A DNA stretch of 64,000 nucleotides from Mastigias papua (GCA_964019165.1 OZ025267.1:12400889-12464888), one strand, 5' to 3'. Counted from the first letter of the stretch, positions 19,822 through 30,546 are shown. Program-made: numbers and translations. The notes: generated by a model not told the origin, from the sequence alone.

Positions 19822-20637
19822 ATGAAATTAATTTATGTTAAATTAACTGAATTTCAAAAGAACAAATTACGTCGTGAAAAAACAAGTTTAAAAGTTGTAT
19901 TAGATAATGAACAAACAGGTGATAGAATATATGTGGATGACAGACAATATAATAAAATAATGAAAGGTAAACCTGTATTGATCAATTTTAATGATACACA
20001 TTTTCGAGCTATGAAACAGGACGGTGGAAGTTTATTATCTAGTTTAATAGGGCCTTTAACAAAAGTTGTAAGTAAAGCAGCACCTGTTTTGAGTAAAACT
20101 ATTTTACCTGGGCTTGCTACAGGTGTTGCCTCCGCTCTAGGATCGTCGGGGATAGATAGCCTATTCAGTGGTAAAGGAATAGATGGAAAAACAGTAGATA
20201 TTATAAAAGCACTTGCAGTAATAGAAAATGAATTAAGGCAAATGAATAAAAGCCAAAAAACTAAATTCGATGAAGTAATGATGACCGGAAACGGTCAATC
20301 AGGGGGGTTCTTATCCTCACTTTTAGCTTCTATTGGGATTCCCTTAGTCGTAAAAGCATTAACAGGATCAGGCTTACATAATCGACCATATAATGTGAAA
20401 TCATATACAACCCACACCAGTAAAATACCAATACCACAAAATCAACAACCTGTTGTGAAACAACCTGAAGGTACGGCAATAAATGAATGGGAATTATTTA
20501 ATCCACCACCTTTTAATGATAATCATGAAATTGTAGAATCTAAGGGCCGTGGATTAAAAAAAAAAGAACAAAAAGGGGCGAAGGGATACTATTCGGCGAT
20601 TCGAAAAACAACCCATTTCGAAACGTCCCTCTACTGA
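19822..20637 (+). pseudogene. Minor core/capsid protein, adenovirus pVI/pX-like; C-terminal frameshift
   Basis: 271 residues as read. An N-terminal basic domain ends INFNDTHFRAMKQDGG. It is followed by a hydrophobic, possibly membrane-active helix region (SSLIGPLTKVVSKAAPVLSK...GVASALG) and a second one (FLSSLLASIGIPLVVKAL). Between them, MTGNG matches the adenain cleavage pattern (M/L/I)xGx-G, so the downstream protease may process it. The C-terminus looks wrong: after the ten-A run at 20556-20565, a different frame encodes a Polinton-like tail (GILFGDSKNNPFRNVPLL) whose stop overlaps the next start. I therefore infer a 1-base slip in that run. Confidence 0.75.
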
Positions 20638-20650
20638 GTATCCTGTTGTA

Positions 20651-21070
20651 ATGTTTAAAAATACAATTACAAGTAATACATATTTACAAAAATGGATTGA
20701 TCACATGGGCATAAAGAAATTTGCAGGCGTTTTTGCAAAAGATCAATTAACAAATGATATGATAAAACCCAAACATTTTTATATTATAAATTTAGATGAT
20801 TTAAATTCACCTACAAACGGAACTCATTGGACTGCTTTTTATTACTATTGTAATCGTATAGAGTATTTCGATAGTTATGGCTTAAAACCGCCTCAAATAA
20901 TTAGTGAAAATTATAACTATATATATAAAAGTTCGCAATTACAGTCTTATTTGAGTAAGGCGTGTGGTTATTTTTGTCTATATTTCATTTACCATAGATT
21001 TCATGGTGTGTCTTTTTATCAAATTATAAAACAATTAATTTGGTTGATAGAGAATTTAACCAAAATTTAA
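20651..21070 (+). CDS. Adenain-like cysteine protease (maturation protease)
   Basis: 139 residues. The catalytic set of the adenovirus-protease fold is visible in order: His59 (GTHWTAFYY), Asp74 (YFDSYG), a Gln at 97 or 99 (SSQLQSY) and Cys105 (ACGYFCLYF). The enzyme matures virion proteins such as the pVI/pX-like product upstream. The start ATG overlaps the inferred stop of that gene in the alternative frame (GTAATG), suggesting tight coupling. The frame is intact and the length is within the usual range, slightly short at the C-terminus. Confidence 0.9.
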   Translation: MFKNTITSNTYLQKWIDHMGIKKFAGVFAKDQLTNDMIKPKHFYIINLDDLNSPTNGTHWTAFYYYCNRIEYFDSYGLKPPQIISENYNYIYKSSQLQSYLSKACGYFCLYFIYHRFHGVSFYQIIKQLIWLIENLTKI

Positions 21071-21089
21071 TAAAAGATTTTTTTAATAA

Positions 21090-21114
21090 TTATAATTAAT
21101 TATATATATATATA
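21090..21114 (+). promoter_or_regulatory. TATA-rich motif abutting the last start codon
   Basis: TTAATTATATATATATATA lies immediately before the ATG at 21115, as at the other genes of the element. Confidence 0.45.
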
Positions 21115-21621
21115 ATGGGTATACACGACGGTTCACACAAATTTCATGAAACGGCTGATGAGTATATTAAAAAACGTGAAGATATCGATATGCATAATAA
21201 AAGAATAGATAATTTGAAAACTGTGTGTATAAATGATAACACAACTAATTCAAATTATGCTATTAATATGGCATGCTTACAGTCTTACTTTATTACCAAA
21301 TTAAGTGAAACACTAATGTGGGAAATTAATGAGTCAGCCACAGCTTATTATATCATAAAAACAGCATCAAGTCATGAAGTAACTTTTGATCCTACAACGC
21401 GAAAAACAACTGAGATTTACGATCAAAGTCTTAGTCAGGATAATGCATATCAAAATACATATAATCTACAACCAACCTTGTGCACAAAAGCAAATCGCAT
21501 CAATAATCGTTATTATTTGGAGTTCAACGGCAGTCAACGAATGATCTCAGATATAGATTTAAATCCAACCGCTGGACATATATACAAATCTATTATACCA
21601 TTCTATTTATACACATTATAA
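21115..21621 (+). CDS. Terminal Polinton gene (possible fibre/tail protein), truncated by the right inverted repeat
   Basis: 168 residues. The first 60 have a helical HKRIDNL-type stretch. The C-terminal part contains NNRYYLEFNGSQRMISDIDLNPT, which resembles the opening strands of a LamG/lectin-like domain. At 21587 the sequence enters the terminal inverted repeat, so the last dozen residues (IIPFYLYTL) are encoded by it. I infer that the original gene was longer and was cut when the right end was rebuilt. Last-gene fibre or lectin proteins would act in host-cell attachment; that is inference. Confidence 0.5.
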   Translation: MGIHDGSHKFHETADEYIKKREDIDMHNKRIDNLKTVCINDNTTNSNYAINMACLQSYFITKLSETLMWEINESATAYYIIKTASSHEVTFDPTTRKTTEIYDQSLSQDNAYQNTYNLQPTLCTKANRINNRYYLEFNGSQRMISDIDLNPTAGHIYKSIIPFYLYTL

Positions 21622-21755
21622 ATCCCCATTAAATAATTACATCATCAACTCCCTTAAAATAATCAACTCCCTTAAAACCATCAACTACTCCAATACCCCT
21701 CTCTACCCCACTTTTCCATATTTTTGCACCATTTATATCACATTATATTATATAT
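21587..21755 (-). repeat. Right terminal inverted repeat of the Polinton (169 bp)
   Basis: Reverse complement of 9559-9727 with three mismatches by eye. It ends ...ATATTATATAT directly before CATATA. Confidence 0.95.
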
Positions 21756-21761
21756 CATATA
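21756..21761. repeat. Right 6 bp target-site duplication (CATATA)
   Basis: Second copy of the target hexamer. After it the satellite monomer continues (CTATCATTGCTTAATATGGGCC) exactly where it broke off at 9552. Confidence 0.9.
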
Positions 21762-22385
21762 CTATCATTGCTTAATATGGGCCAAAATAACTCATGTATG
21801 CAGAAACTTAGATAACAATACAGGATTGATATATAATGGGCAAACTGCATTATCAGTGATACATTCATAGTCGACCTGCGTTTAAATTATGCATTAACAT
21901 AATAACTCATGTCTTTGTACGAATATCAGGTGTTTGCACGTCAATTGTCATGTTTGTAAGTTGCAATGCATCGGTAGCTGTACATATTGTAAAAGTGCAA
22001 GGTACTGCTAATCTCAGTTGGAAGCTATTACTAAACGGCTTTTTATGAGTGCATCTTAATACTTTAAGGACCTTAAGTCCATGAGTTTCCCTCACATCCA
22101 CTGAAGTAAGACCGTATTGCAGTATGTACATATACTGTCATTGCTTAAATTGGCCCAAAATAACGCATGTATGCAAAACCTTAGATAACAATACAGGATT
22201 GACATATAATGGGGAAACTGCATTATCAGTGATACATTCAATGTCGACATGCGTTTAAATTATGCATTAACATCATAACTCATATCTTTGTACGAATATC
22301 AGGTGTTTGCACGTCATTGTAATGTTTGCAAGTTGCAATGCGTCTGTAGCTGTACATAGTGTAATAGTGCAAGCTACTGCTAATA
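21762..22385 (+). repeat. Satellite array 1, continued
   Basis: About 1.7 further monomers of the family at 5735-9552, in the same orientation and phase. The array ends in GCAAGCTACTGCTAAT at the junction with the RTE-like fragment. Confidence 0.95.
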
Positions 22386-23472
22386 TCTTCTTCTTGGCTG
22401 TCATTCCATATTTTGGGATACACTCTTGAGCACTATTCACCAAGGCTTTTTGTAAAGTTTTACACTTCTCAGTAGCATGTCCACAATTTTTGTATTGCTC
22501 TTCAACTTTCTGACAGAATTTGGCCTTCAATTCTGTATCCTCTAATAGTGCATTCCATTTCATCTTAGGTTTCACTTTACTACGCTTCAGTTTTCTCAGA
22601 TTTATACATAGTTTACTCATCAACAGATTATGGTCACTGTCACAGTCTGCTCCTGGATATGTCCTTACTCCTTTGATAGCGTTTCGAAAACGTTCATTAA
22701 TCATTACATAATCTATTTGATTTTTGCAAGTGTCTCCAGGGCTCCTCCAAGTATACAAATTCTTCATGTGATGTTGAAACCACGTGTTCGTAATTACAAA
22801 TCTGTTTGCGGTGCACCATTCTACTAACCTACTACCTCTTTCATTCCTCTGACCTAAGCCAAAGGGGCCAACTGCTCTACCATCCCTCTGGCCACCTACT
22901 TTTGCATTAAAATCACCCATAATTATTCTAATGTCTTGTGATCTACATTGTTTTATTGCTTCATCTAATTGTTCATAAAACTTGTCTATTTCATCATCAT
23001 TGTTATCAGCTGTAGGTGCATAGCACTGAATCAAAGAGATGTCAAATGGTCTTCCTTTCAGCCTCACCACCATAACCCTTTCTGAAAGACACCAGAAACC
23101 AGACACACATTTTGCAGTACTTTCATCAAAAAATATTCCAACGCCGTGTTCGTGCTCCATTCCTCCTGAATATATAAATGTAGTTCCTTCAGATGTTACT
23201 TTTCCAGATTTTTTCCATCTTACCTCACACACTCCTAATATACTTATTTTCATTCTTTTCAATTCCATTATTATATTATCCATCTTTCCACTTTGGTACA
23301 TAGTTCTAACATTCCATGTTGCAATCCTACTATTAAATTTACTATTTCTGCATACAGTCGCAGGATAACGGTCGGGTATCACCTGTAGCACATGATTGTC
23401 CCTACCGAACGAGGCCCTAACTTTAGGATCCTTCACGTTGTTAACTTTCATACTGTTCACAAGCATTACCAT
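22273..23472 (-). pseudogene. RTE-like LINE endonuclease fragment (AP-endonuclease domain), 3' truncated
   Basis: A 399-residue ORF from an ATG at 23472. Residues of about 50-310 form an AP-endonuclease domain: ATWNVRTMYQSGKMD, then a CEVRW block with the catalytic Glu, VRLKGRPFDISLIQCYAPT, MGDFNAKVG, YTWRSPGDTCKNQIDYVM and CDSDHNLL. This wording is typical of RTE/BovB-like elements, often annotated as craniofacial development protein 2-like. The ORF then runs into satellite DNA at 22385, so its last 38 or so residues are satellite-encoded. The reverse transcriptase is missing. Losing the 3' rather than the 5' part is opposite to normal LINE truncation and points to a rearrangement. Confidence 0.85.
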
Positions 23473-23767
23473 GATTATACGAGGCAGAATACGACAGTGG
23501 TTTGCCTTTGCCTTCTGTCGGGTGAGTTTACAGAGATCACCACCTCTCTTCTCAGAGAGTCATCTGCCAGTAAACAGCCATTGCCCTCTGAGGTCGAAGC
23601 TCATCTGCCTTCACCACCAGTGCCCTGCCGGATCCGCCATTGGCCATCGCTCGTAACCCTGAGGAAGGGACCCTTCCAGGTAATACCAGCCGGGTCAGCT
23701 AGACCTGGGGCTCGCAAAAGGGAAGGTTCGACCATACCCTTGGACCAGTATCACTGGTCCTGCTACA
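22386..23767 (-). mobile_element. RTE-like non-LTR element, 5' part with 5' UTR
   Basis: The 5' UTR (23473-23767) includes GGCAGATGAGCTTCGACC and GGCAAAGGCAAACCACTGTC on the sense strand, then the endonuclease ORF. It lies precisely between satellite array 1 and the oppositely oriented array 2. Confidence 0.75.
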
Positions 23768-26055
23768 CTAGCCAAGGCTACATTTGAGTATAAATACGTG
23801 TTACATAGTGAAAAGGAATACTCTAAACATATGTCTGCAGTGACAATAGCAGTTATAATATCATATCACCATCAGATCTTTATTCATTACGGTAGTTTCA
23901 TTTGTATACTATCGTTTTTAGTATCATTACGAGCAATAGCAGTATGTGCATATACTGTTGTATGATTGAAATCCAAAGGAAGAGCGTCAATCTCATGCAT
24001 GAAAGGTTTTTACATCTACCGCTGTAATGATGTGTGTTGTTTAGAGGATCTTTCGTATTGAAATAAGCATTTGTCGTTGTTTTCATACTACATAGATGAT
24101 TAGAATGCTTGTCATGTGCTAAAACTGACAATACTATGCCAAGACTACATTTGAGTATAAATAGGTGTTACATAGTGCCAAAGCATAATCTACCAAACTA
24201 TTTCTACAGTGACTATGGCAGGTATAATATAATACGGCCATCAGATCTTTATTCATTGCAGTAGTTTCAGTTTGTGTATACTACCAGAGTTTAGGCCCGT
24301 TACAAGCAATAACAACATCGTGATATACTGTTGCATGATTGAAATTCAGAGGAAGAGCCTTAATCTCGTGCATCCAAGGTCTTTTACATCTACCGTTGCA
24401 ATGGTGCCTGTTGTTTGGACAAATTTTGGTGTTCAACTAAGCATTAGTCGTTGTTTCCATACTACATAGATAATTAGAATGCTTGTTATGTGCTAAAACT
24501 GACAATACTATGCCAAGGCTACATGTCAGTATAAATATGTGTTACATAATGTCAAAGCATACTCTAAACATATTTCTACAGTGAATCTTGGAGTTATAAT
24601 ATCATATCATCATGAAGTCTTTATTCATTACAGTGGCTTCTGTGTTTATATACTAACACAGTTTAGGCCAATTACAAGCAATACCAACATGTGCATATAC
24701 TGTTGTATGATTTAAATTCAGAGGAAGAGCATCAATCCCTTGCATCAAAGGTCTTCTACATCTACCGTAGCAGTGATACCTGTTGTTTAGAAAATGATTG
24801 GTGTTGAAATTAGCGTTAGTCGTTGTTTTTATAGTAGTTAGGTCACTGAAATGCTTTGCATGTTGTAAAACTGAAAATACTATGCCAAGCCTTCATGTCA
24901 ATATAGATACGTGCTACGTATTGTCAAAGCATACTCTAAACATATTTCTACAGTGAATCTAGGGGTTATAATATCATATCACAATCAGATCTTTATTCAT
25001 TACAGTAGTTTCAGTGCTTGTATACTAACGAAGTTTAGTATCATTATAAGCAATAGCAATATGTTCAAATACTGTTGTATGATTGAAATTAAGAGGAAGA
25101 GCGTCAATCTCGTGCATCAAAGGTCTTTTACATCTACCGTTGCAATGATGCCTGAGGCTTAGACAATGTATCCTATTGAAATTTGCGGTAGCCGTTGATC
25201 TTAGATACTACATGGATGATTAGAATGCTTGTCATGTGCTAAAACTGAAAGTACTATGCAAAAGCTACATTTCAATATAAATACGTGTCACATAATGTCA
25301 AAGCACACTCTATACATATGTCTACAGTGACACTAGCAGTTATAATATCATATCACCATCAGATCTTTATTCATTGCAGTAGTTTCAGTGTTTGTATGCT
25401 AACGCAGTTTAGTCCCAGTACAAGCAATAACAATATTGTCATATACTGTTGTATGATTGAAAGTCAGAGGAAGAGCGTAAATCTCATGCATCAATGGTCT
25501 CTTACATCTTCTCTCGCAAAGATGTCCATGGTTGAGATAATGCTTCCAATTGAAATTAGCGTTAGTCTTTGCTTTTACACTACATAGATTATTAGAATGC
25601 TTTACATGTACTACATTGGACAATACTATGCCAAGACTACATTTCAGTATAAATACGTGTTACATAGTGAAAAAGCATACTCTAAAAATATGTCTATAGT
25701 GACTCTAGCAGTTATAATATCATATCTCCATTCGATCGTTATTAATTGCAGTAGTTTCAGTGTTTGCATTGTTTAGTCTAGTCAGTTTAGTTTTAGTCCA
25801 GAGTTTAGTCCCAGTACAAGCAATAAGAATATGTGAATATACTGTTGTATAATTGAAATTAAGAGGAAGCGCGTCAATCTCGTGCATCAAAGGTCTTTTA
25901 CATCTACCGTTGCAATGATGTCTGAGGCTTAAAGAATGTGTCCTATTGAAATTTGCGGCAGTGGTTGGTCTTATGCTTGGATGATGCATGGATGATTAGA
26001 ATGCTTGACATGTACTAAAACTAACAATACTATGCCAAGGCTACATTTGAGCATA
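23768..26055 (-). repeat. Satellite array 2 (diverged, inverted version of satellite 1)
   Basis: About six monomers of about 370 bp anchored by TGCCAAGGCTACATTTGAG near 23771, 24138, 24511, 24881, 25256, 25628 and 26032. Reverse-complemented satellite 1 aligns with it in several blocks, for example GTGTTA..ATA.TG.CAAAGCATAATCTAAAC and TTTAGGCCCATT.AAGCAAT. The strand is therefore given as minus relative to array 1. Confidence 0.9.
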
Positions 26056-26333
26056 CAATACCCGAAAAAAGTCCTGGGACACTTTGCACTTTTTGCAGTC
26101 TGCAACAAACTTTCATTCCCCTCTCCCCCTGAAACAATGTTGGTTTTCTGGAGAAGTACCTGTGATAATGGGAAAATTTCGCGTGCACGCCAACTTCAAA
26201 TGTACCACAAACGAATCAACATTGTTCTAGGGGGAAGGGGGGTGCATGTTTGTAGCAACTATGACAATATGTAGAGGAAAGTGGTTTTTTATCTGTTTCT
26301 TCTAAGTGTCCCAAGGACTTTTGTCCACTATTG
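26056..26333 (+). repeat. Left 278 bp direct repeat with inverted termini (MITE-like or LTR-like)
   Basis: It begins CAATACCCGAAAAAAGTCCT and ends AAGGACTTTTGTCCACTATTG, roughly the reverse complement of its start. It differs from the right copy at about three positions. Just inside follows TCTGGTATCAAATTT. Confidence 0.85.
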
Positions 26334-28766
26334 TCTGGTATCAAATTTGAAAGATAAAAGCTATTTGGCTGCAATCATGGGCGATCATAGGGTTTTCGGG
26401 GGCGCTGATTACGATAGTGACAACAGTTTTTACGTATCTTTACCCTATGACGTCATGCTGACGTCACAGGGTAAATTTATTGGGCTTGTCTCTTGGAGGT
26501 GCATATAAACGGTACTTTTGTACACACAAGTGCAACTGTAAGCCATATTCATAAAAATATAAGGCTCGAGCTTCTATATAGCAAAAACGCAGAAGAATTA
26601 TGAGCAGTAGTTTGCGCTTAACATCGTATTAAAGACGTAGCCTCGTAATCGTGAGCTTGACTGTAGGAATTGAACAACTGTCATAGGCGGCTGCAGATGG
26701 CCACAAAAGTGTACCATAAGGGTACACAGAGATTGAAATGAGATGACGAGAGAAGCGAAAATTACTAATGAGAAGAATAAAGTTGTTAATTTGTGGCGAA
26801 AGGAGTTTAACTTGCCGCATAGTGACATCACAACTCGGTGTAGGATCTCTAAATCTAGAGTAAACGCATAGGCAAACAGTGTATGGAGTCAAAACCATCC
26901 AGAAAAAGAGTTGTGAGCCTCCAGCACTAACTAGAAGGGAGAAGGGTCGTTTTCTCAGAAATTTTAAGTCACGACAGAACAGATTCAGGCCCTCTGAAGA
27001 GGCCAGAAAGGCTATGAGGGGAGGGGCAAGGCCTCCCCATCTTCGGGGACCCAGATAATGAGCACACAAGTAAATTCGATGGTGATAATATATGGTATGC
27101 TGTACAACCTGTTATCACTTCTAGCCCCCTTGGCCACCTTAACAGTCAGTTTGAATTATGGAAAGATGCGGGAAATGATTATTTGACAAAATAAAGTGGA
27201 CAAATTACGTTGTATGGAATACAATACATGCAATACATTACACGGTTCAGCGTCCTTCAATGCAAATCAGACTGAACAACAACAACAATATGCACTAGCG
27301 ATAGTTTACACGGTTTACACTCACAGTTTACACTTGAAAATCAGGCGAAAAAGGGTGCTTCCCTTGACGAAAGCAAACAGGTGACCACCATGCCAGGTGT
27401 ACACTATCTATGTACATGCTTTAATGATTTTTCATGAATTTTTTAGTATACTGGTAAGGAAATAATGAGGAAAAACTTCACGGTTTACACTTTTTTTGCA
27501 TAAAGAATCACATGATCTAACTCTTAATACCTTCGAAAGTGTAAACCGTGGAAAAAGGCCAATTTTCATACCACTACTACGTTTTCTATAAACTTGAATA
27601 TTGTTGATGGGTGTACACATATTGTGTACATCTTTTACGTATTTTACACAAATTAAATACTAAGCGTATGCAGAAATACAGAGCTTTTTGCAAGTGTAAA
27701 CTGTGGTGTAAACCGTGTAAACTGTGGAATGCATAGCAACAACACACTGCGGGATACTCATCGCATTCCGTTGTTGTCAAGCTGCATACAAAAGCGTAGG
27801 TACAAAAAGGACAGAGGGAGGGGCAATTACAGTTTTGATCTGAAGTGACAAAATGTAACAATAAAACTGCCAATGAGCAAAACAACAGCCACATAGAGTG
27901 ACTGTCTCTTCACCAGACATGTGAACCTGACGAACATATTGGCGGTTGGCATCATTCATTATTGTCTCTATCTCTAGTGCATCAATAAATTGTTGTTGTT
28001 ATCTAGTGAAGCCATTTAGATTACTAGTGTGAATGTACTTTTGGTCGTTGTTCTTTTTAGCTAACTAGTAATTGTGTAACACGAAGGAGACTTTGAATAT
28101 CCCTGCCGTCTGTTCTGTCTGTTTTGCTGATAACGGAAGTATTCCTGAAATTTCGCCATGCAGACAGGCATATGTAATCAATAGCGAATGTTTTCAATGG
28201 GGGTGTTTCTTGGGTACATTTTGAACTGTAATGCATAGCCAGTTAACACACCAGCCATAAAAGCAGTGCACATATAACGCCTCTTGTATAGAAAAAGTTG
28301 CCAAAATACATAAGCAGAATATATTTTAGGAATTTGCATAAGAACGAATGGTGAAATTAATAAGTTACGGACTGCATCTGCGTAACCATAGCAATACTAC
28401 CGTTAGTACATGTGCTAACGTCTGTCTTGGCCTCGTTTGCAAGTTCTGGCAAAGTTCAAGTAAAGCCGCTATTTAGAGCGTTTTTGCAAGCTATGTTAAT
28501 CGAACTGTTCCTATATTTTCAAGATAAGTCTCGTGAGGCTAGTTTCGTCGATTACATTGTTTTTGGAAGATAAAAATTATGTCCTAATACCGACTTGGGT
28601 AGGAGCACTGCCGGAGGGACAGAATGATAGACACCCACGTGACATGACGTCACAGAGATGACTTACAGAATTTTAAATATCACCATCGTTTTTGGCACCA
28701 TCGATTACCCCTTGACCAACCAACACATTGCAGGTATAACGTGTTTTGAAAAATTTCAATACCAGA
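26334..28766. other. Interior of the composite element, no gene recognised
   Basis: 2.4 kb with no convincing ORF. Its own ends are inverted relative to each other: TCTGGTATCAAATTT at 26334 and AAATTTCAATACCAGA at 28751. It contains CATGACGTCACAG-type palindromes near both ends (26448-26470 and about 28644-28656) and a cluster of GTTTACAC motifs. Confidence 0.6.
27304..27727. promoter_or_regulatory. Cluster of eight GTTTACAC / GTGTAAAC motifs
   Basis: Forward copies lie at 27304, 27313, 27326 and 27483; reverse copies at 27539, 27694, 27706 and 27715. Several extend to GTGTAAACCGTGG. GTAAAC is the core of forkhead-type binding sites, but the longer shared word may instead be a transposase or repeat motif. 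Confidence 0.45.
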
Positions 28767-29043
28767 CAATACCCGACAAAAGTCCTGGGACACTTTGCAC
28801 TTTTTGCAGTCTGCAACAAACTTTCATTCCCCTCTCCCCCTGAAACAATGTTGGTTTTCTGGAGAAGTACCTGCGATAATGGGAAAATTTCGCGTGCACG
28901 CCAACTTCAAATGTACCACAAACGAATCAACATTGTTCTAGGGGGAAGGGGGGTGCATGTTTGTAGCAACTATGACAATATGTAGAGGAAAGTGGTTTTT
29001 ATCTGTTTCTTCTAAGTGTCCCAAGGACTTTTGTCCACTATTG
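28767..29043 (+). repeat. Right 277 bp direct repeat of the composite element
   Basis: Near-identical to 26056-26333. The differences seen are CGACAAAA for CGAAAAAA, TGCGATAATG for TGTGATAATG, and one T fewer in a T run. Confidence 0.9.
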
Positions 29044-30546
29044 TAGATACGTGCTAGGTAGTGAAAAAGCATACTCTAAACATATGTCTATAGTGACTGT
29101 AGCAGTTATAATATCATATCATAATCAGATCCTTGTTCATTGCAGTAGTTTCAGTGTTTGTATACTAACGCAGTTTAGTCCCATTATAAGCAATAACAAT
29201 ATGTGCAAATACTGTTGTATGAGTAAAATTCAGAGGAAGAGCGTCAATCTCGTGTATGAAAGGTTTTTACATCTACCGCTGCAATGATGTGTGTGGTTTG
29301 ACAATCTTTCCTATTTAAAGTAGCATTAGTCGTTGGTTTCATACTACATAGATCAGTAGACTGCTCTACATGTGCCAAATCTGGCTACATTAAAACTATG
29401 CATAAAACTATGCAAAGGCTACATTTCAGTATAAATACGTGTTATATAGTGCCAAAGCAAAATTTAAGCATATTTCTATTGTGACTCTAGCAGTTATAAT
29501 ATCACATCACAATCAGATTTTTACTCATTGCAGTAGCTTCAGTGGTTCATACTAACACAGTTTAGGACCATTACAAGGAATAAAAATAGGTGCATATAAC
29601 GTTTTATCATTGAAGCTCAGAGGAAGAGCCTTAATCTCGTGCATCAAAGGTCTTTCACATCTACCGTTGTAATGATGTCTCTGTTTAGAAAATGTTTCCT
29701 GTTGAAAGTAGCCTTAGTCTTTGTATTCAAACTCCATAGATCGATAGAATACTTCACATGTGCCAAAACTGACAATAATGTATGAATGCTATATTTGAAT
29801 AAAAGTACTTGTCACATAGTTTCAAAGGATAATCTAAACATAGTTCTGAAATGCATCTAGCAGTTATAATATCATCTGACCATCTGATCCTTAGTCATTA
29901 CTGTTTGTTCTGTTTGTATACTAACGCAGTTTAGGCCCATTACAAGCAATAACAATGTGTATATACTGTTACATGATTGAAATTTAGAGGAAGAGCATCA
30001 ATTTCGTGCATCAAAGGTCTGTCATATCTACCGTTGCAATGATGTCAATGGTTTAGATAATGTCTCCTTGTCAAATTAGCGTTAATCGTTGTATTTTTAC
30101 TACATAGATCTTAAGGATGCTTTACATGTGCCAAAACTGAGAAAATTATGCCGACGCTACATTTGAGTACAAAAATAAGCCAATCGATATTGAATTTAGC
30201 AGTTTTAATATCATATGACCATCAGATCTGTATTCATTGCAGTATTGTCTGTGTTTGCATGCTACAGCAGTTTTATATATGGATATACTGTTGTATGATC
30301 GGAATTCAGAGAAAGTGCGTCAATCTCGTGCATCAAAGGTCTTTTACATCTACCGTTGCAATGATGTCAGTGGTTTAGACAATGTGTCATACTGATATTT
30401 GCGTTAGTCTTTGTTTTCATACTACATAGAGATTCAGACTGCGTTAGATAAGGTAAATCTGACAATACTATATCAAGGTTACATTTTAGTTAAAGAACTT
30501 GTAACATAGTGCCAAAGTATAATCGAAACATATTTCTACACTGAAT
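29044..30546 (-). repeat. Satellite array 2, continued
   Basis: About four monomers. The first resumes exactly at the point interrupted at 26055. The last is broken by a LINE tail. Confidence 0.85.

Larger units (their letters stand above)
9559..21755 (+). mobile_element. Polinton/Maverick (adintovirus-like) endogenous element with complete ends
   Basis: A 12,197 bp unit with inverted termini and a 6 bp duplication of satellite sequence. All genes lie on the plus strand: ankyrin-like, packaging ATPase, zinc ribbon, zinc ribbon plus phospholipase A2, integrase, DNA polymerase B remnant, several unknowns, penton, hexon, pVI/pX-like protein, adenain-like protease and a terminal gene. Integrase, protein-primed polymerase, packaging ATPase and protease together define Polintons. 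The capsid genes and PLA2 point to the adintovirus branch of animal elements. The ATPase, integrase, hexon and protease are open throughout, while the polymerase is truncated and six genes carry frameshifts. The termini do not start with the AG...TC reported for many Polintons. Confidence 0.95.
26056..29043 (+). mobile_element. Composite insertion with 277 bp direct terminal repeats
   Basis: A 2,988 bp block interrupting one satellite-2 monomer with no loss of satellite sequence. A TA dinucleotide stands on each outer side (GCATA before, TAGAT after). Each end is an almost identical 277-278 bp unit in direct orientation, and each unit has its own inverted termini of about 29 bp. It could be a composite of two MITE-like units or a short LTR-type element. 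Confidence 0.7.

Noticed and set aside
26334..28766. A transposase gene inside the composite element
   Set aside because: No ORF longer than about 150 codons and no catalytic motif in any frame by eye. The longest minus-strand frame (26629-27069) has no recognisable domain.
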